Of a stretch of DNA of 64,000 nucleotides, positions 26,511 to 40,319 are shown one piece after another; within the stretch, counting starts at the first letter, position 1; the number at the start of each line of letters is the position of its first letter. This stretch comes from Brachynemurus nebulosus. Taxonomy: Eukaryota > Arthropoda > Insecta > Neuroptera > Myrmeleontidae. The notes beneath the pieces were generated by a model that did not search any database, was not told the DNA's origin, and was given only the letters and a program-made list of their open reading frames with translations. The stretch covers positions 2,876,001-2,940,000 of the forward strand of contig JAPWDM010000017.1 in NCBI GenBank assembly GCA_035578155.1, given 5' to 3'. Made by a program: the position numbers and the translations under genes.

Positions 26511-27600
26511 CCCGCCACCTTTTAATTTGTGTAGGGCCCCCCTATGGAAGTTAAGAGATGAAATTTGGTAAATGGGGGTCATTTTCGAGGCACCTCATAC
26601 TATCAAAGTGGGGTCAAATTTTGGGCAAATTTTTTTTCTGACCCGACCTTTAAAGGGGTGGTGGGGGGCGGAAAAGCAATAAAACTTTTCCAAACCGGTT
26701 TTAAATAATGTTTCGGTCAATTATCTACAACATATCCAAAATTCAGCTTCCTAGGATGATATGGTGGGAGTAGAGGGGGGAAAAACGATTTTCGCTGGAT
26801 CTAACAGGCCCCCAGCCCCCCAGAATTAACGTAGAGGGTTGAAATTTGGTGTGTTGATAAAGTTCGTACCTAGGTTGTGCTTTTTGGAGGTTTTAATATT
26901 TTACCCCCACCCCCCTCATTTTTAAGCTACAATTTCGAAATTTGTACCACTCGCACAGGTCACCCAAATAAACCTAGAGGGCTGAAATTTTGTATTCGGA
27001 TTGAGTTAGTATCAAGGGGGTGCCTTTTGGGGGTCTCGACTTTTAACCCCTACCCCCACCATTTTTATACCCAAAAGAACATGATTTTTCTTGTTTTTTA
27101 ACAGTTTCGTTCGGGTCAAAATCTCCCCAAATAAACCTAGAGGGCTGAAATTTGGTGTACAGGTTAAGCTAATAGCCAGACACTGTTTTTTGGAGGTTTC
27201 AACTTTTAACCCTTACCCCCACGATTTTTACGCCAATATTTCCTTAATTTTTTTGCTTGTTTTCTAACACGTCTAGAGACTCCATAAGGAAACCTAGAGG
27301 GCTGAAATTTTGTACGTGTATTCAGTTAGTATCCAGCTAGTACCTTGTAGGGAGTCCACATCACTTTTCCCCCCACTTCTCCCATTTTTACATCGGAATT
27401 GAATGCTATTGTTAAATGTGTTTTAAAAGTATTATGTTTATTCTAAATACAAGTAGGCGAATAGTAATTTTAAAAAATTTAAAAAAAGTGAACTTACTTT
27501 TATGACAAATGAAATACATACATATTAAGTAATTTAAAAATGTTATTAAAGTCACTGTTTATTTATAAATTAGGAATTTTGAATTTTTAGTTCCACCATT
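26292..27600 (+). mobile_element. Dispersed repeat family C, copy 2 (3'-truncated)
   Basis: It starts TTTTTAGTCGAATTTTCTCC and runs collinear with 49566-50900, including the TA array, the GGGCCCCCCTATGGAAG block and the CTAGAGGGCTGAAATTT repeat units. The distal 350-400 bp, ending in the GAGCAGCGG terminus, is missing. It is the inverse of copy 1. Open frames here are short and repeat-derived. Confidence 0.75.
26421..26507. repeat. (TA)n array inside family C copy 2
   Basis: Between AAAAATGTCTGA and TTTCCCGCC, the same site as in copies 1 and 3. Confidence 0.95.
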
Positions 27601-28079
27601 TTGCGCTCTTAATACACAAATAACTATTTTTTGCTTTTACCCGTTAACGGTAACAGTTACTATCTTTTTACCACATAACGATATGAGATTCAAATGCGTG
27701 ATAAAAAAAAATCTACTACGGAGCACATCGAGTTTCAGCTGGTGGCAGGGAATCAGAAAATCAAACGACGCTTTAAAAATAACTATTGTTCGAGGTCATT
27801 AAAATTAAAATTATAGCAGTGCAGTAAAAAGGAAGAAAACTGTAAGTTTTCGAAAAAAATCGAAAACGTCCTTTTCGCTTCTGTGTTCCTAAAAATAGGT
27901 TGAGATTTAAAAGACAAAAATTCTTTTAGGTTTAGTAACCCGAAGAAATTGTAACGCTTAGAACGCATTTTGCAGCGCTAATTTATATCTTACAATCCGA
28001 ACGCACAACACACGTGTGATGGTCAAAACAACAGTAGAGGCCGATCAGACATGTTGTGTACACGATTAATGATCATATG
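27601..28079. other. No feature recognised
   Basis: AT-rich sequence without a supported gene or a repeat shared within the window. Confidence 0.4.
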
Positions 28080-28305
28080 CAGGGCCGCCCCAAACAAACG
28101 CGGGGCCTGGTACGAAATTGATTTGCGGGGCCTTAAATAGGGTTATCAAGAAAAATGACCGACTCTAGGAACAAAAAAGTTTTTCTAAATTTTTCTCCCA
28201 AAAATACATTTTACTCCGGATACCTCATTAATGGCTCCGGGCTTCATTTTTGACCCGGACCCTGGAACTGCAACCCCACCTGGTCCCTCCCTCCCGTTGG
28301 GCCTG
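28080..28305. mobile_element. Possible hAT-like MITE
   Basis: The left edge CAGGGCCGCCCC and the right edge (inverse) CAGGCCCAACGG give an imperfect terminal inverted repeat around 226 bp of GC-richer sequence. CAGGGCC ends are common in hAT MITEs. No clean 8-bp duplication is seen. Confidence 0.35.
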
Positions 28306-29499
28306 ATCTCGAAGCGAGCTTAATAAAACAAAATACTAATGAATGGTATGTTGCTACTTTGCACAAATTGGTATATTAAAGAACATATAAACTACTAAAT
28401 AACTACAATATTAAAATAAAATTAACATTTCACACAAAAAATCGGTGCTTACGTTCGTAAGAAAATTTTTTTACAAGATCCAGAGAGTTCTGATCCAAAA
28501 AAATTAACGCGCGTTAAATATTTTTTCATGGAAATTTTTGAAATTTTTAACTTCCGAAGTACATTTACATTTAAAAATTATGGAATGAAAACTAACAGTC
28601 ACTAAATTAAAAATCCGTAGTTAAAATATCTAACGCCTGTTAATTTTTTTGAATCAAAAGCCCTTTGGTTCGTGACGGTGCAAGCTTTGTTACAAATCGT
28701 TTTGCAACGAAATTTTCTCACGAACACAAACATTAATAAATTAAATAACGAAAACAATTGCTCCATATACTAAAAGCTGAATTTATATTTTTCTAAATCC
28801 TAAGTTATTAAGTAATTAAGTAGATAACTGAAGTGAATTTTTTTCAAATTTTGTAACAAATACTTAGTATATTTATACATCGAGAGACAAAAATAGGACT
28901 CTTGAAGACCTATAAAGACCCAAAGGGATAACGTAGAAATAAAGAAGGTCTAAAAAATATTGGTCTACAATATTTGCCAGATACAGAGTAGAAAATAATC
29001 CTATCAAAGACAAACTGTGAAGTTATTTATTTTCTTTAAACCGGACTACATATTATAAAATACCTATAAAATACTTGAGTTCAAATATTAGGCAGTATCC
29101 GGATTTCGATCAAGCGAATATTGTCAGGATTGGTGTCATCATATGTTTGCGGCGCGGGACCTTGTGCGGCATCGTTTGCACGTAGCTCTGCCTGGCCCAT
29201 TATCATAATTATGCTACCAAGAGCAGATGTTGGTAATGTGAGTCACACAATCAGAGTTTAACATAGCCGAGCTAAGTTTATATACCTTATTGGTGTACAC
29301 GGTGTACACTTTATACAGAATTGTTGACGTGGTAAAGTGTTGCAACAACGTATTAAAATATGGCCGACCTTTGGAGAAATCTACTGCGTAGATGCTCGAA
29401 CTGAAAAGTGTTAATGAAGAGTCATTGGCTACAACCTGTGTTTCGCTTTTGAAAACGTCGTTTTGAGTAAAAAAACTTCTGTAGTTTTATATCTTATAG
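28306..29499. other. No feature recognised
   Basis: AT-rich to about 29100, then a moderately GC patch without coding signal. Confidence 0.4.
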
Positions 29500-29640
29500 A
29501 CATTAAAAATCACAAAGTGATCGAAAAAATTATCGATTCCCGGCCGATCCGGGAGATAAAGATAAAGAGATCCTGGGTTCGATTCCCGGCCGATCCGGAT
29601 AATTTTTTCCATCACATTGTGATTTTTAATTTACATTTGG
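29500..29640 (+). repeat. tRNA-derived fold-back repeat
   Basis: TTAAAAATCACAAAGTGAT and AAAAAATTATC on the left are mirrored by GATAATTTTTT and ATCACATTGTGATTTTTAA on the right. Between them, TCGATTCCCGGCCGATCCGG occurs twice, and the second copy is preceded by AGAGATCCTGGG. The latter is the 3' half (T arm and acceptor) of the tRNA at 25358-25429, with an intact B box GGTTCGATTCC. No A box or anticodon arm exists, so it is not a tRNA gene. Confidence 0.6.
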
Positions 29641-31420
<1,780 letters not shown>

Positions 31421-31925
31421 CAGTTTTTGCTGAATGTGTCTCTTTTGCGTTTGATCAATGCTTATTTATAGAAACACATGCCTTATAAATTTCAACATTT
31501 TCTAGCTAAATTTCGAAGTTAGCGCAATAAAACTATACAAATAATTTTTATTAGTCCAGTTAAGAGATTATAAGAGTTAAATCACCTTTTTATTTAGTTT
31601 AAATATAATTTATATATAGGTATGTGTGCTTCTATTCAGTACAGATATAACCTTTGTATGTAACTTAAATCATGTACGTAAAATAACTAAAAATTTATAT
31701 TATAGTTTTAATTTCTTTTTGAGTCTAAAATATTTGCTTACTGCTTTAAAATCGTAAAATTTTTAATATTTCTTTTTTATTTCGGAGCGTATCATAAATT
31801 GGTAAATAAAAAATATTGATTTGAAATTGCAAATTATGGACGTTAGACAAGGAGACGAAACTCAATGTATTCAAAAAGTGTCTAAATCAAAGTTGGCACT
31901 CGTGTTCGTACGATACGAAAGCGGC

Positions 31926-32330
31926 ACAGTACTTATTCTCAAATGGAACACTCTCAAATGGAAACGCGAGCTTCTATATTATCTTTGTGAGCTATTGAAT
32001 AGAATCTCCTGGAATCTTTTTCAATGTTCAACTCAGTTATAAAGTGGGTTTTTGAATCGTTTTTAAAATAAAATTAACAATTTTTATTTTCCGTCGCATC
32101 ATTTACATTGTATATTCTATAATTCGCTGACGTCACTATGTAAAATCGGAGTCAGTACCGTTGGATATTCGCCATATAAAGTAATTTAAACTATAAGAGT
32201 TTATTTCATACATATGTAATTTCTATGTATTTCCTCATTATTAAATATTATTAATCGACATTGGTGATTCTCAAATGGAAATACTCACTTCCCCATTCCC
32301 GACGTGTTTCTATTTGAGAATCAGTACTGT
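31926..32330. mobile_element. MITE with ACAGTACT/ATTCTCAAAT ends
   Basis: The left ACAGTACTTATTCTCAAATG and right (inverse) ACAGTACTGATTCTCAAATA form terminal repeats of about 24 bp around 405 bp of non-coding sequence. Confidence 0.55.
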
Positions 32331-32744
32331 ATTTACATTCTGCTTTATGTGTTTTATGTTACTATATTCGCTATATTCACATCAGTATTTTAAGAATATT
32401 AACGCCACGAGCGGTGAAAGAAGAAAGCCTAACAGATGCCATTTTCGTGGCCCATTTTGGCAATTCATCCCATATAAGTTAGCCGTCCATTCCACTGGGT
32501 GTCCGGACCGGATGTATACATACGATATACATCTTAATTTTTAACATTGGATTCCCATAAGGAAAAAGTTATGTCACAAGGGTGCTTTGGATAAACATAT
32601 TCTTTCATATTCATATTTTTACCAATTGTCTTTTATAAAATAATTTTTTTCCACCAAATAATCTGCACTATTTCTTCAACAGAATACTTTTTCGGTATTT
32701 TTATTATTTTAATATTTATTTTCAAGAAAATAAGAAAATCCCTT

Positions 32745-32868
32745 TTTAGCGAATTTCCAACACTGGAAATTCAGCTATTACAGCAGGTGTCATGTTGCGA
32801 CCTAAGCCCGGGACCATGACAGAAATATGTTTTGAGGTCCCTAGAATACGAAAATGATATTCACTAAA

Positions 32869-32954
<86 letters not shown>

Positions 32955-33230
32955 CCGCGCGAAAACTCTCGAACGAAACGTTTAATGCTTACAAAATTTT
33001 GTATGCGAATTCGATTTTTCAAATCGTTGGATGAGTTCGTTAGCCAGATACGTCGGATGCCCAGAAGTAGGTTTCTTGGGAATTGTTTGTCAACAAAATG
33101 AATTTTTTGCCAGAATTAAGCAATTTTTAAAAATTTTCTTTTACACCAATCGGAAGAAAAAGCCAAATTACGTAAAAAATGTTTTTGGACTATTGCTCTA
33201 AGTAAATTACTTTTCGAGAAAAACTAGGAA
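32745..33230 (-). repeat. Dispersed repeat family A, copy 4, with TA array
   Basis: On the minus strand it is collinear with 24431-24905. The array at 32870-32950 lies at the same internal site. Confidence 0.75.
32870..32950. repeat. (TA)n array inside family A copy 4
   Basis: TA repeat with one GA and one GT interruption. Confidence 0.93.
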
Positions 33231-34499
33231 ATGTATCGTTCTTTATTTCACTCGCACTCACATTCTTTTTTTTTCTGTCTCATTTTTTTGCGAGGTAAAT
33301 TCGAAAAAAACCGCTTTATAAGTAGCGTGTCATGATTTTTTTAATCCAATTTAACGATTCGGCTATATTCTATTTCTCTATCAGTTAAATATATTTTAAA
33401 ATGTATCTATTCCATTTTTTTGCTGAGAGAAAAATCACGACAATTTCCGTTATGTGATATGATCAGAATTTAGCTTATGTTTACACCTTGCTAAAATTAA
33501 TAAGAGTTTACTACAATCGCATAAAAATTACGTTAAATCATACTCAAACAATAATATTTTTACGTAATTTCTATCCAAATAACAATACTACGTTATAATT
33601 ATATGTATAAACACAGCATTTTACTGGTAAATAAATTTGCACATGCAGTTTTTTTGTTTTTTTTTTTCTTTTTTTTTTTTTTTTAAAAACAACAAAACAA
33701 TTTTAAATTTTGACAAATTGTATCATACATTTTTGAAAATATTAAATATTTTAAGGCGAAAATGTATTAAAAAGCTGAAATTTGTTTAACAAAAACCATA
33801 CATCTGCTCCTTTTACCTTAAAAAACTCGGAAAATAGAATATTTATCAATAATTAACTCAAAAAAACATACAAGCGGTAACTTTTATATTTTTTTTTGAA
33901 AATTTCAAAATAAAATGACGTTTGATAGTAGTGTTACAAATAATTTTTTTTATTGTGTAGAAAATGGTAAATAGAAACCGTAATAAATACTCGCGTTGAA
34001 AAAATCAAACAAGTATTTAAAACAAAATACTATTTCTTAAAGGAAATATTAAAATTATGTACAAATGCCGTCCTTATAAACTGATATATTCTGTCCATCT
34101 TGAGCGCTGTAGCCGATTTTGAGGAGCTGAATTCCCTCCAGACAAAAGCTCATAGCAAATACACACATTTTTAAAATATCCTTTTGAATTTCGTAACTCA
34201 ATCATTACAAATAAAATCTAAATTAAAAAAAACTAAATGACCTGTTTTTTCTCAATTTTCTAGCATCAAGTCTAGGGGTAATTAACTAGGGGGTGATTGT
34301 GTTGAGATTTTGATGTAAAATATAGTAATTTTAACCGTCTTCAAAATAACGTTTCGATTTTAACAATAAAAAAATTTTAAAAAGTGTGTAAGTTCTGGCA
34401 AGATTGTCAAAAAGGGACTGAAATATTTTTAGATATTGATATGTACAAAAAATATTAATGTGTTAAGTACTTGCTGGACTTATAGATTTCATGGGTGGT

Positions 34500-34900
34500 T
34501 TTAGCGAATTTCCAGAATGGAATTTAGCTATTACAGTCACTCTTATGATGCGACTTGAGCCTAAGACTATGGCAGAAATTTGTTTTGAGGTCCCTAGAAA
34601 CAGAAAATAATATTCACTAAAATTTATATATTATATTTGTATTTAGTCCCACACCGTTGGACAAGTTCGTTAGACAGCCATGTCGGATGCCTGGAACATG
34701 TTTTTTTTGGTAATTTTTAGTGAAAAAAATTAATTTTTGGCCAAAATTGTCTCAAGTTAAAAAATTTTTGCGACATTTATTTACACCATTAGAAAGAAGA
34801 GGAAAAATCACTTAGAAGGGTGAAAAATGACAGAAAAACGGATTTTTATAAATGGAAATTCACTATGTTATGCAGGTGCTGCGACAGGGGTATTTTTGAA
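34500..34900 (-). repeat. Dispersed repeat family A, copy 5, full length without TA array
   Basis: It contains both ends (AATACCCCTGTCGCAGCACC and GGAAATTCGCTAAAA on the minus strand) in about 400 bp. At the position of the array, only AATATAATATATAAATTT is present. Short inverted motifs TAGCGAATTTCC/GGAAATTCGCTA lie near the ends. Confidence 0.75.
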
Positions 34901-35141
34901 TTTACAGCAGATGACACAAATATTTATTATGTAAAAATATGAATTGCTTGAAAATTGCGACATTCATTTATTTATTTTACGGCATAATTATTGTTAAAGC
35001 TATAGTAACAGTCGATATAATATTAAATTAGTATTATTAGTTTGTTCAAAGCACTCTTGTGACATAACTTTTTCCTTATGGGAATCCAGTGTTAACAATT
35101 AACATGTAAATCGTATGTATACATCCAAATAGGACACCCGG

Positions 35142-35479
35142 TATATGGTCCATATATATGTAGTTGACTATACGTGAAAAGATGGCAGAAGATGTATGTA
35201 ATGTATCTCATGTACGTTACATACGTGTTCATTTTTAGGTGTAGGTGCTGATTTTTTAAAGCACAATATATTCTGTCCGTTTTTTATAGATGTCAATAAA
35301 TTATAAAACAAAAACATTGATAAATCAAAATTTTCGGGTTATATTTTCTTAAAAACATATTCATTGGATTAAAAAAAAAACTTGGTTTCATGTTTACTAA
35401 GAAAAAAAAGGGTGTTTCATTTATTTATTAATTTTTATAAGCCACTTTAATGACACACCTAAAAATAGTGTTCCGTAAT
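35142..35479. other. Spacer, nothing recognised
   Basis: AT-rich sequence between the inverted-repeat element and the LINE fragment. Confidence 0.45.
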
Positions 35480-36010
35480 GGGGGTCTTTAGGTTATAATA
35501 ATATAATATATATTTATTTGCATAATATTCCTAGGATGTACAAAACTTCATACAATAAAATAATATAATCATTCATCAAAATATTCTTTTAATTCATAGT
35601 GACAATATTTTATTAAATGTGGTTTCAAATCCATTGTAAATTTTGTAAGTGGTAATTCTTTTATAGAAGTTGGTAACTCAATGGCCTATTATAAACTTTT
35701 GATAAATATGTGTTTGTACCAATATACTTTTTTGTCTGTGCTATTGTGAGAATGCCTCGGTATATAGCTTGCAAAAATCTCAGGATATTTTTTGATAAAG
35801 ACACAACATTCAAAAATGTATAGATCGCACTAAGTTAATAAACGTAAGTTTAACAAAAAAAGTTTTTGCACGATTCCCTCAAACCAATGTTGCACATAGC
35901 TCTAATGCATCTTTTTCGACATATAAAAACTTTTTTGCTGAGGGTACATTTCCCACAAAATAATGCCGTAGCGTAAAGTCGATAGTATATATCCGTTGTA
36001 AATATTTAAG
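35480..36010 (-). pseudogene. Non-LTR retrotransposon (LINE) 3' end, degenerate
   Basis: Translated on the minus strand with several frame changes, the segment gives the C-terminal region common to jockey/RTE-like reverse transcriptases. It reads TIDFTLR, then GNVPSAKKF, a Cys/Ala-rich helix, a short His-rich stretch, and finally KRITTYKIYNGFETTFNK with a tail ending EYFDE-like at stop 35570-35572. An AATAAA on the minus strand at about 35513-35518 precedes TA-rich tail sequence. The rest of the RT and the endonuclease are absent (5' truncation is usual for LINEs). Confidence 0.6.
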
Positions 36011-36630
36011 AATAAATTTATTGGAAATATATTGAAAAGTGTTCTTAACAAGTAGACATATTTATTTAATTTTATTGCAATTTGATCAATTTAAAACTGC
36101 CAATTTAAATTACTATACATATAATAACTTCATTAGTTCACAAATCACTACATTATTATGGACTGATGGTTATATTCACGGAAGCAGGTACTTGCAAGTA
36201 GCTTGTAGTAGAATATAATAATAATTGCTAGGAAGCGTGCATGTTCGGACAAGCCAGGACCGTACTTACTGCGATAAAATTTTGCAACTAAATTACATGA
36301 AATTGTGCACCTCCATAGAGCTAGCTGTCCCCCCCCCCCAAAAAAAAAAAAATTGCAAAATCCCAAAAAGCTAGTAGATAAAAAATTAGTGTATTTTAGG
36401 TATAAATTAGGTGTGCTAATAAAAAATTATGTGTTCTTACCGTTTTCGAAAAAAAAACATGAAAAACAAAAGGGACGGCTAGGTTTATGTAAACCCAACC
36501 GTCCCTTAGGTAAAAAAAAGTTTTTTGGGCTATTTAATGTATAGAGAATTAGGTGCATACTAGGTGTTTTTCAGCCATGCTGGCAAAAATTTTGTAACAT
36601 GAAAATTTTAAGAAAAAACAAAATATTTTA
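36011..36630. other. Non-coding; one strong hairpin at 36472-36505
   Basis: The hairpin GGGACGGCTAGGTTTA/TAAACCCAACCGTCCC is nearly perfect. The remainder is AT-rich with a C-run and an A-run near 36330-36352. Confidence 0.55.
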
Positions 36631-36933
36631 AACAATGGGAACGCTGTGAATAATGTTAGAAGCGTTATACACAGCCCTTCCATTGTTTGTTGAATGGTAT
36701 ATATTTTATTAACTGAATAGGAAAATGTGAAAAATTTTCTTAACTTTCCCACCACTCCACACCAGCACTATAATAATAATAATATGAATATAACTTGTTA
36801 TAAATTTAAATTACCATGTAGAAATGTATAAACCGTAAACATTGAACTGCAGTTTTCAACTATTTTGTTAAATGAATGAGTGTAAAAAACTCTAGAAAAA
36901 TAATTTGTTTTTCTTCACAGCGTTCCCATTGTT
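36631..36933. mobile_element. 303-bp MITE with perfect 20-bp TIR
   Basis: AACAATGGGAACGCTGTGAA at 36631-36650 is exactly mirrored at 36914-36933. A third partial copy lies near 36664-36683. No gene inside. Confidence 0.75.
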
Positions 36934-38054
36934 TGTTAGGTCGTATACACATTACACTATATAGTTGCAAACAAAAATATTTAACATTTTATGACGTTTC
37001 TAGGTGTCCACCAAGTCGAAAATTTGGGCATATTCGCGTTGTGGCTTTCATCGCTTCCGTGGGCATCACTTCGGATCGACGTAGCATTCATGTTGGCGTT
37101 GCATAAGCGGAATAAGCATTGCTCCCATGGATACGCGCTATAGTTGTTCGCGTAGCATACAAATGTCATTCAAAAATTTTTTTGACAAATCTTAAATTGG
37201 TTGCAATTTTTAATGTAATGAAGAAAAATTTTCTGTTTGAATTATTAAAATTAACGTGGCATAATACAAAAATTATTAAAACATAAACAGTTTGAAAAAT
37301 TAAAATTTTTTTTTAAGTTATGTGGGTTATGTGCACGGTTATGTGTTAACGGGAGCCATATTGCGTTAGTCATGTCAAAATATTTTTAAACATAGCTCTA
37401 ATGACCACCGGAATCAATGGTTGCGAGTACACGATCACAAAGTAGCGTCGCTTCTCGCTACGGTAGCCCCAACGCGAAAACGCCCTTTGTATATTTGATA
37501 TAATTTAATTACTACAAATTTGGGCACAGTAAGTTTTAGATTTTTCCACTTTACCATATAGATACAAAGCTCAATCAAAATTTAACTGAATTCTGGAGTA
37601 GCTGCAGTACATCAAAGATGTGTAAATGTATGTTAGATTTATTATATAATTTTAGATGTTACTGACCGAAAATATTCTTTAATTCATTGGGTACGTAATT
37701 ATAAAAATGGTGGAAACACTAAAGTTCTAATAACAAAAACTGACGAAAATATTGTGCTACATTTGTGCTAATTTATGCCGCAAACGGCAACACGAAATTA
37801 CCAAGCACTTAGAAGAAAATACCCAAAAACAACTTTTTTTGCCAGCCCCGCACTTTTTAAATTTTATTTTTTTTAGTTGTGCTGCTTTGTGCTACGTTTG
37901 TGCTGTAGTGTGCCGCAAACAAGTAGTAGAAATATGACAGTTCTGGACCCACCTCCTCCCCCCCCGATTTTTTGAGCGACCACGGGAGGTAGTAGGGCTA
38001 CCGGGGCGGTTCTAGAAGCCTCCGGCGGTGGGTGGAGTAATGTGAACGAAAATT
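36934..38054. other. Non-coding; GTGCTACRTTTGTGCT duplicated near 37755 and 37890
   Basis: Moderately GC patches (37010-37150, 37430-37490) show no coding support. Two similar blocks near 37752-37790 and 37875-37925 share GTGCTAC.TTTGTGCT and TGCCGCAAAC. A C-run and a GC-rich 60-bp stretch precede the telomere-like block. Confidence 0.45.
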
Positions 38055-38297
38055 TTTTCTAACCTAACGGAACCCAACGGAACTTAACCTAACCTAACGG
38101 AACATAAGGAAATTTGGTCTAACCTAATCTAACCTAACCCAACCTAACATAACCTAACCTAACCTAATCTAACCTAAGGAAATTTTTTCTAACCTAACGG
38201 AACCCAACGGAACTTGACCTAACCTAACAAAACCTAATTAAATTTCGTCTAACCTAACCTAACCTAACGTAACATAACCTAACCTAACCTAACCTAG
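38055..38297. repeat. Interstitial (CCTAA)n/(TTAGG)n telomere-like block
   Basis: More than 25 copies of AACCT or close variants (CTAACGGAAC, CCCAACGG) occur in a row. A higher-order unit of about 130 bp (AATTTTTTCTAACCTAACGG at 38051 and 38181) is also visible. CCTAA is the complement of the canonical insect telomere repeat TTAGG. Degeneration and flanking TE sequence indicate an interstitial block, not a chromosome end. Confidence 0.8.
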
Positions 38298-38404
38298 ATG
38301 GCGCTTGTAGTCTGAATACTAGCGATCTCTGTGCGTAAGTTTGAGAAATGTTCAACAGATGGCATGCAACGTCTGATTATTGTAAAATTAATACATTTTG
38401 TTCT

Positions 38405-38770
38405 AAAATAAAACAGGTTCAAGCTTTTATAAATTGTCAGGTGACATCATTAGAAGGTATACTGATATTAATAGCGGAGGTTTCTGTCTAATATGCAAAA
38501 ATGAATTTTATCATATGATTGTATATTTTTATATCTGAAAACAGATTTAAACTTGTATAAATTGTCAGCTGACGTCATTAGAAGTTATACTGATATTAAT
38601 AACGGAGATTTCTGTCTAATATGCAAAAATTAATTTTATCATATGATTGTATATTTTTATCTGAAAACAGGTTTAATTGTATAAAGTGTTAGCTGACGTC
38701 ATTAGAAGGTATCCTGATATTAATAACAGAGATTTCTGTCAAATAGAATATGCAAAAATGAAGCAACAAG
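38405..38770 (+). repeat. 127-bp tandem repeat, about 2.8 units
   Basis: AAACAG landmarks at 38411, 38538 and 38665 are exactly 127 bp apart. Each unit carries a TGACATCA/TGACGTCA site and GGTATACTGATATTAATA-like sequence. The last unit is partial. Confidence 0.85.
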
Positions 38771-38958
38771 TTTTAACCTGCATGGCTACATAAAGTGCGA
38801 TAACTAACGTCATCATACTATTTTTCTACTGTAAAAGACCATAGCGTAACTTTTCAATTACAATTTTGTTCGAAACTTCAGCGAAAACATTAAATCTTAT
38901 TGAACAATTGTAAAACAATTTTTTCAATTGTTGTTTTAATAATTAACTATTGCCAACA

Positions 38959-39338
38959 ATGGAATCAATTACTGCTAGAAGCAGAGACTTAATTCAGAAA
39001 ATGGCGAGAAATTTTATGGACGAATTGAACCATCTTGGTACCATTAAACGATGGATTAAACTTTCTGATATGGAAATATATATAAAATAATGGGAGCAAG
39101 GCAACTACCATCAAAATTCGATTCATCGAAAATGAAGACAAAATTGGAGTTAGAAATTGGATACATTTCGTTACCGGCAAGGTTCGACAATTTAAATGAG
39201 CAGATGCTGGCATGGCTGCAGAGCAATCCAAAACTGGGTATTATGAATAATGGACCCATTGGACTGACTTATAAGCTGGAATTCAAAACGCTGGACCTTC
39301 TCGAAATCTTTGGGAATACTGAATGGCGAATTTTGTAA
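38959..39338 (+). pseudogene. Small Polinton-region ORFs, uncertain
   Basis: ATG 38959 opens 43 codons (MESITARSRDLIQKMARNFM...) to TAA near 39088. A second frame continues to 39338 with EIGYISLPARFDNLNEQML. The layout (a KL-D-Y start, then a conserved LPARF and LNEQ-like segment) resembles a small protein often found beside DNA polymerase in hemipteran Maverick-like elements, split here by a frameshift. The resemblance is from memory and weak. It lies 2.8 kb upstream of the polymerase on the same strand. Confidence 0.3.
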
Positions 39339-39449
39339 TTTATTCTCTTTAAAATGTATTATTTAATTGTACTATGTATTTTTAAAAACTTCAACACTGT
39401 ATAAATTTTTACCTATATTTAATAAATAATTAAACAAAACTTTAAACAA

Positions 39450-39745
39450 AAATTTAATCCATACCCACCTCTAAATCATTGATTTATATTCTAGTTTGAT
39501 TATGCCAGATTAATAAATAAACATTTTTTGGTGTTCAATAAAAATAAAAAAGGAAAAAATAGATTTTTTTAGTCAATACCCATCTCTAAATCATTGATTT
39601 ATATTCTAGTTTGATTATGCCAGGTTAATAAATAAACATTTTTTGGTGTTCAATAAAAATAAAAGTAAAAAAGGAAAAATCTTTTTTTTTATTCAATAAA
39701 CATCTTTAAATCAATAATTAGTGGTTAATATTTGCCAAAATGAAA
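39450..39745 (+). repeat. About 115-bp tandem repeat, 2.3 units
   Basis: CTAAATCATTGATTTATATT recurs at 39471 and 39586, and TTTTTTGGTGTTCAATAAAA follows in both. A third, truncated unit begins near 39700. Confidence 0.8.
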
Positions 39746-40319
39746 ACAAAGTTAAATTTTTTATAATAATTTCAAACCTCTAATTTATATTTTATAAAAA
39801 AATAATATCTTAACTAACTGTGTATAATTTATGTCTTTTAACAACACAAAAGTTTCAACCACATACAGCAAAACCGCTGATGAGGTGCATTCTACGTTAC
39901 CGTATCGTATATGTGAACGTATATATCGTGTACATCTCATATATACATCTCATACATGCAAAATATGCGGCGAGATTGTGCTTGTTGGAATTCTGATACG
40001 CGAACATTATATCAAATGAAAATTTGATTGTAAAAATAGGAAATTCTGTTAATATTAGAAAATTTATTTCCGGTAATAGTATTGCTGATACTAAAACAAT
40101 TGAAAACATTTAAAACAAAAATTTTGTTTTATTTGAAAAACAGTTTTTTTGTTTTATTTTAAAAACAAATTTTTTATGTGTTTTTGTGTGTGATTTTTGT
40201 TTGTTTTCGTTTTTCGTTTTATTTGAAAACCACAGTTTTTGTTTTGTTTTAATTATAATAATTAAATTAGTGAATTAAGAACAAAATTTGCGTGTTTTTT
40301 GTCTATTTTCGTTTTTTTA

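Larger units (their letters stand above)
32495..35141. mobile_element. 2.65-kb element bounded by about 110-bp inverted repeats
   Basis: Arms start CTGGGTGTCC (left) and CCGGGTGTCC (right, inverse) and share GGATGTATACATACGAT, GGATTCCCATAAGG and AAAAAGTTATGTCACAAG. The GGGTGTCC start suggests a mariner-class element. Inside are two family A copies in the same orientation and about 1.2 kb of AT-rich sequence, so much of the length is nested insertion. Confidence 0.6.

Noticed and set aside
26877..27101. ORF within family C copy 2
   Set aside because: Repeat-derived: other family C copies do not conserve the frame.
29565..29600. Second tRNA gene
   Set aside because: Only the T arm and acceptor side are present; there is no D arm or anticodon arm.
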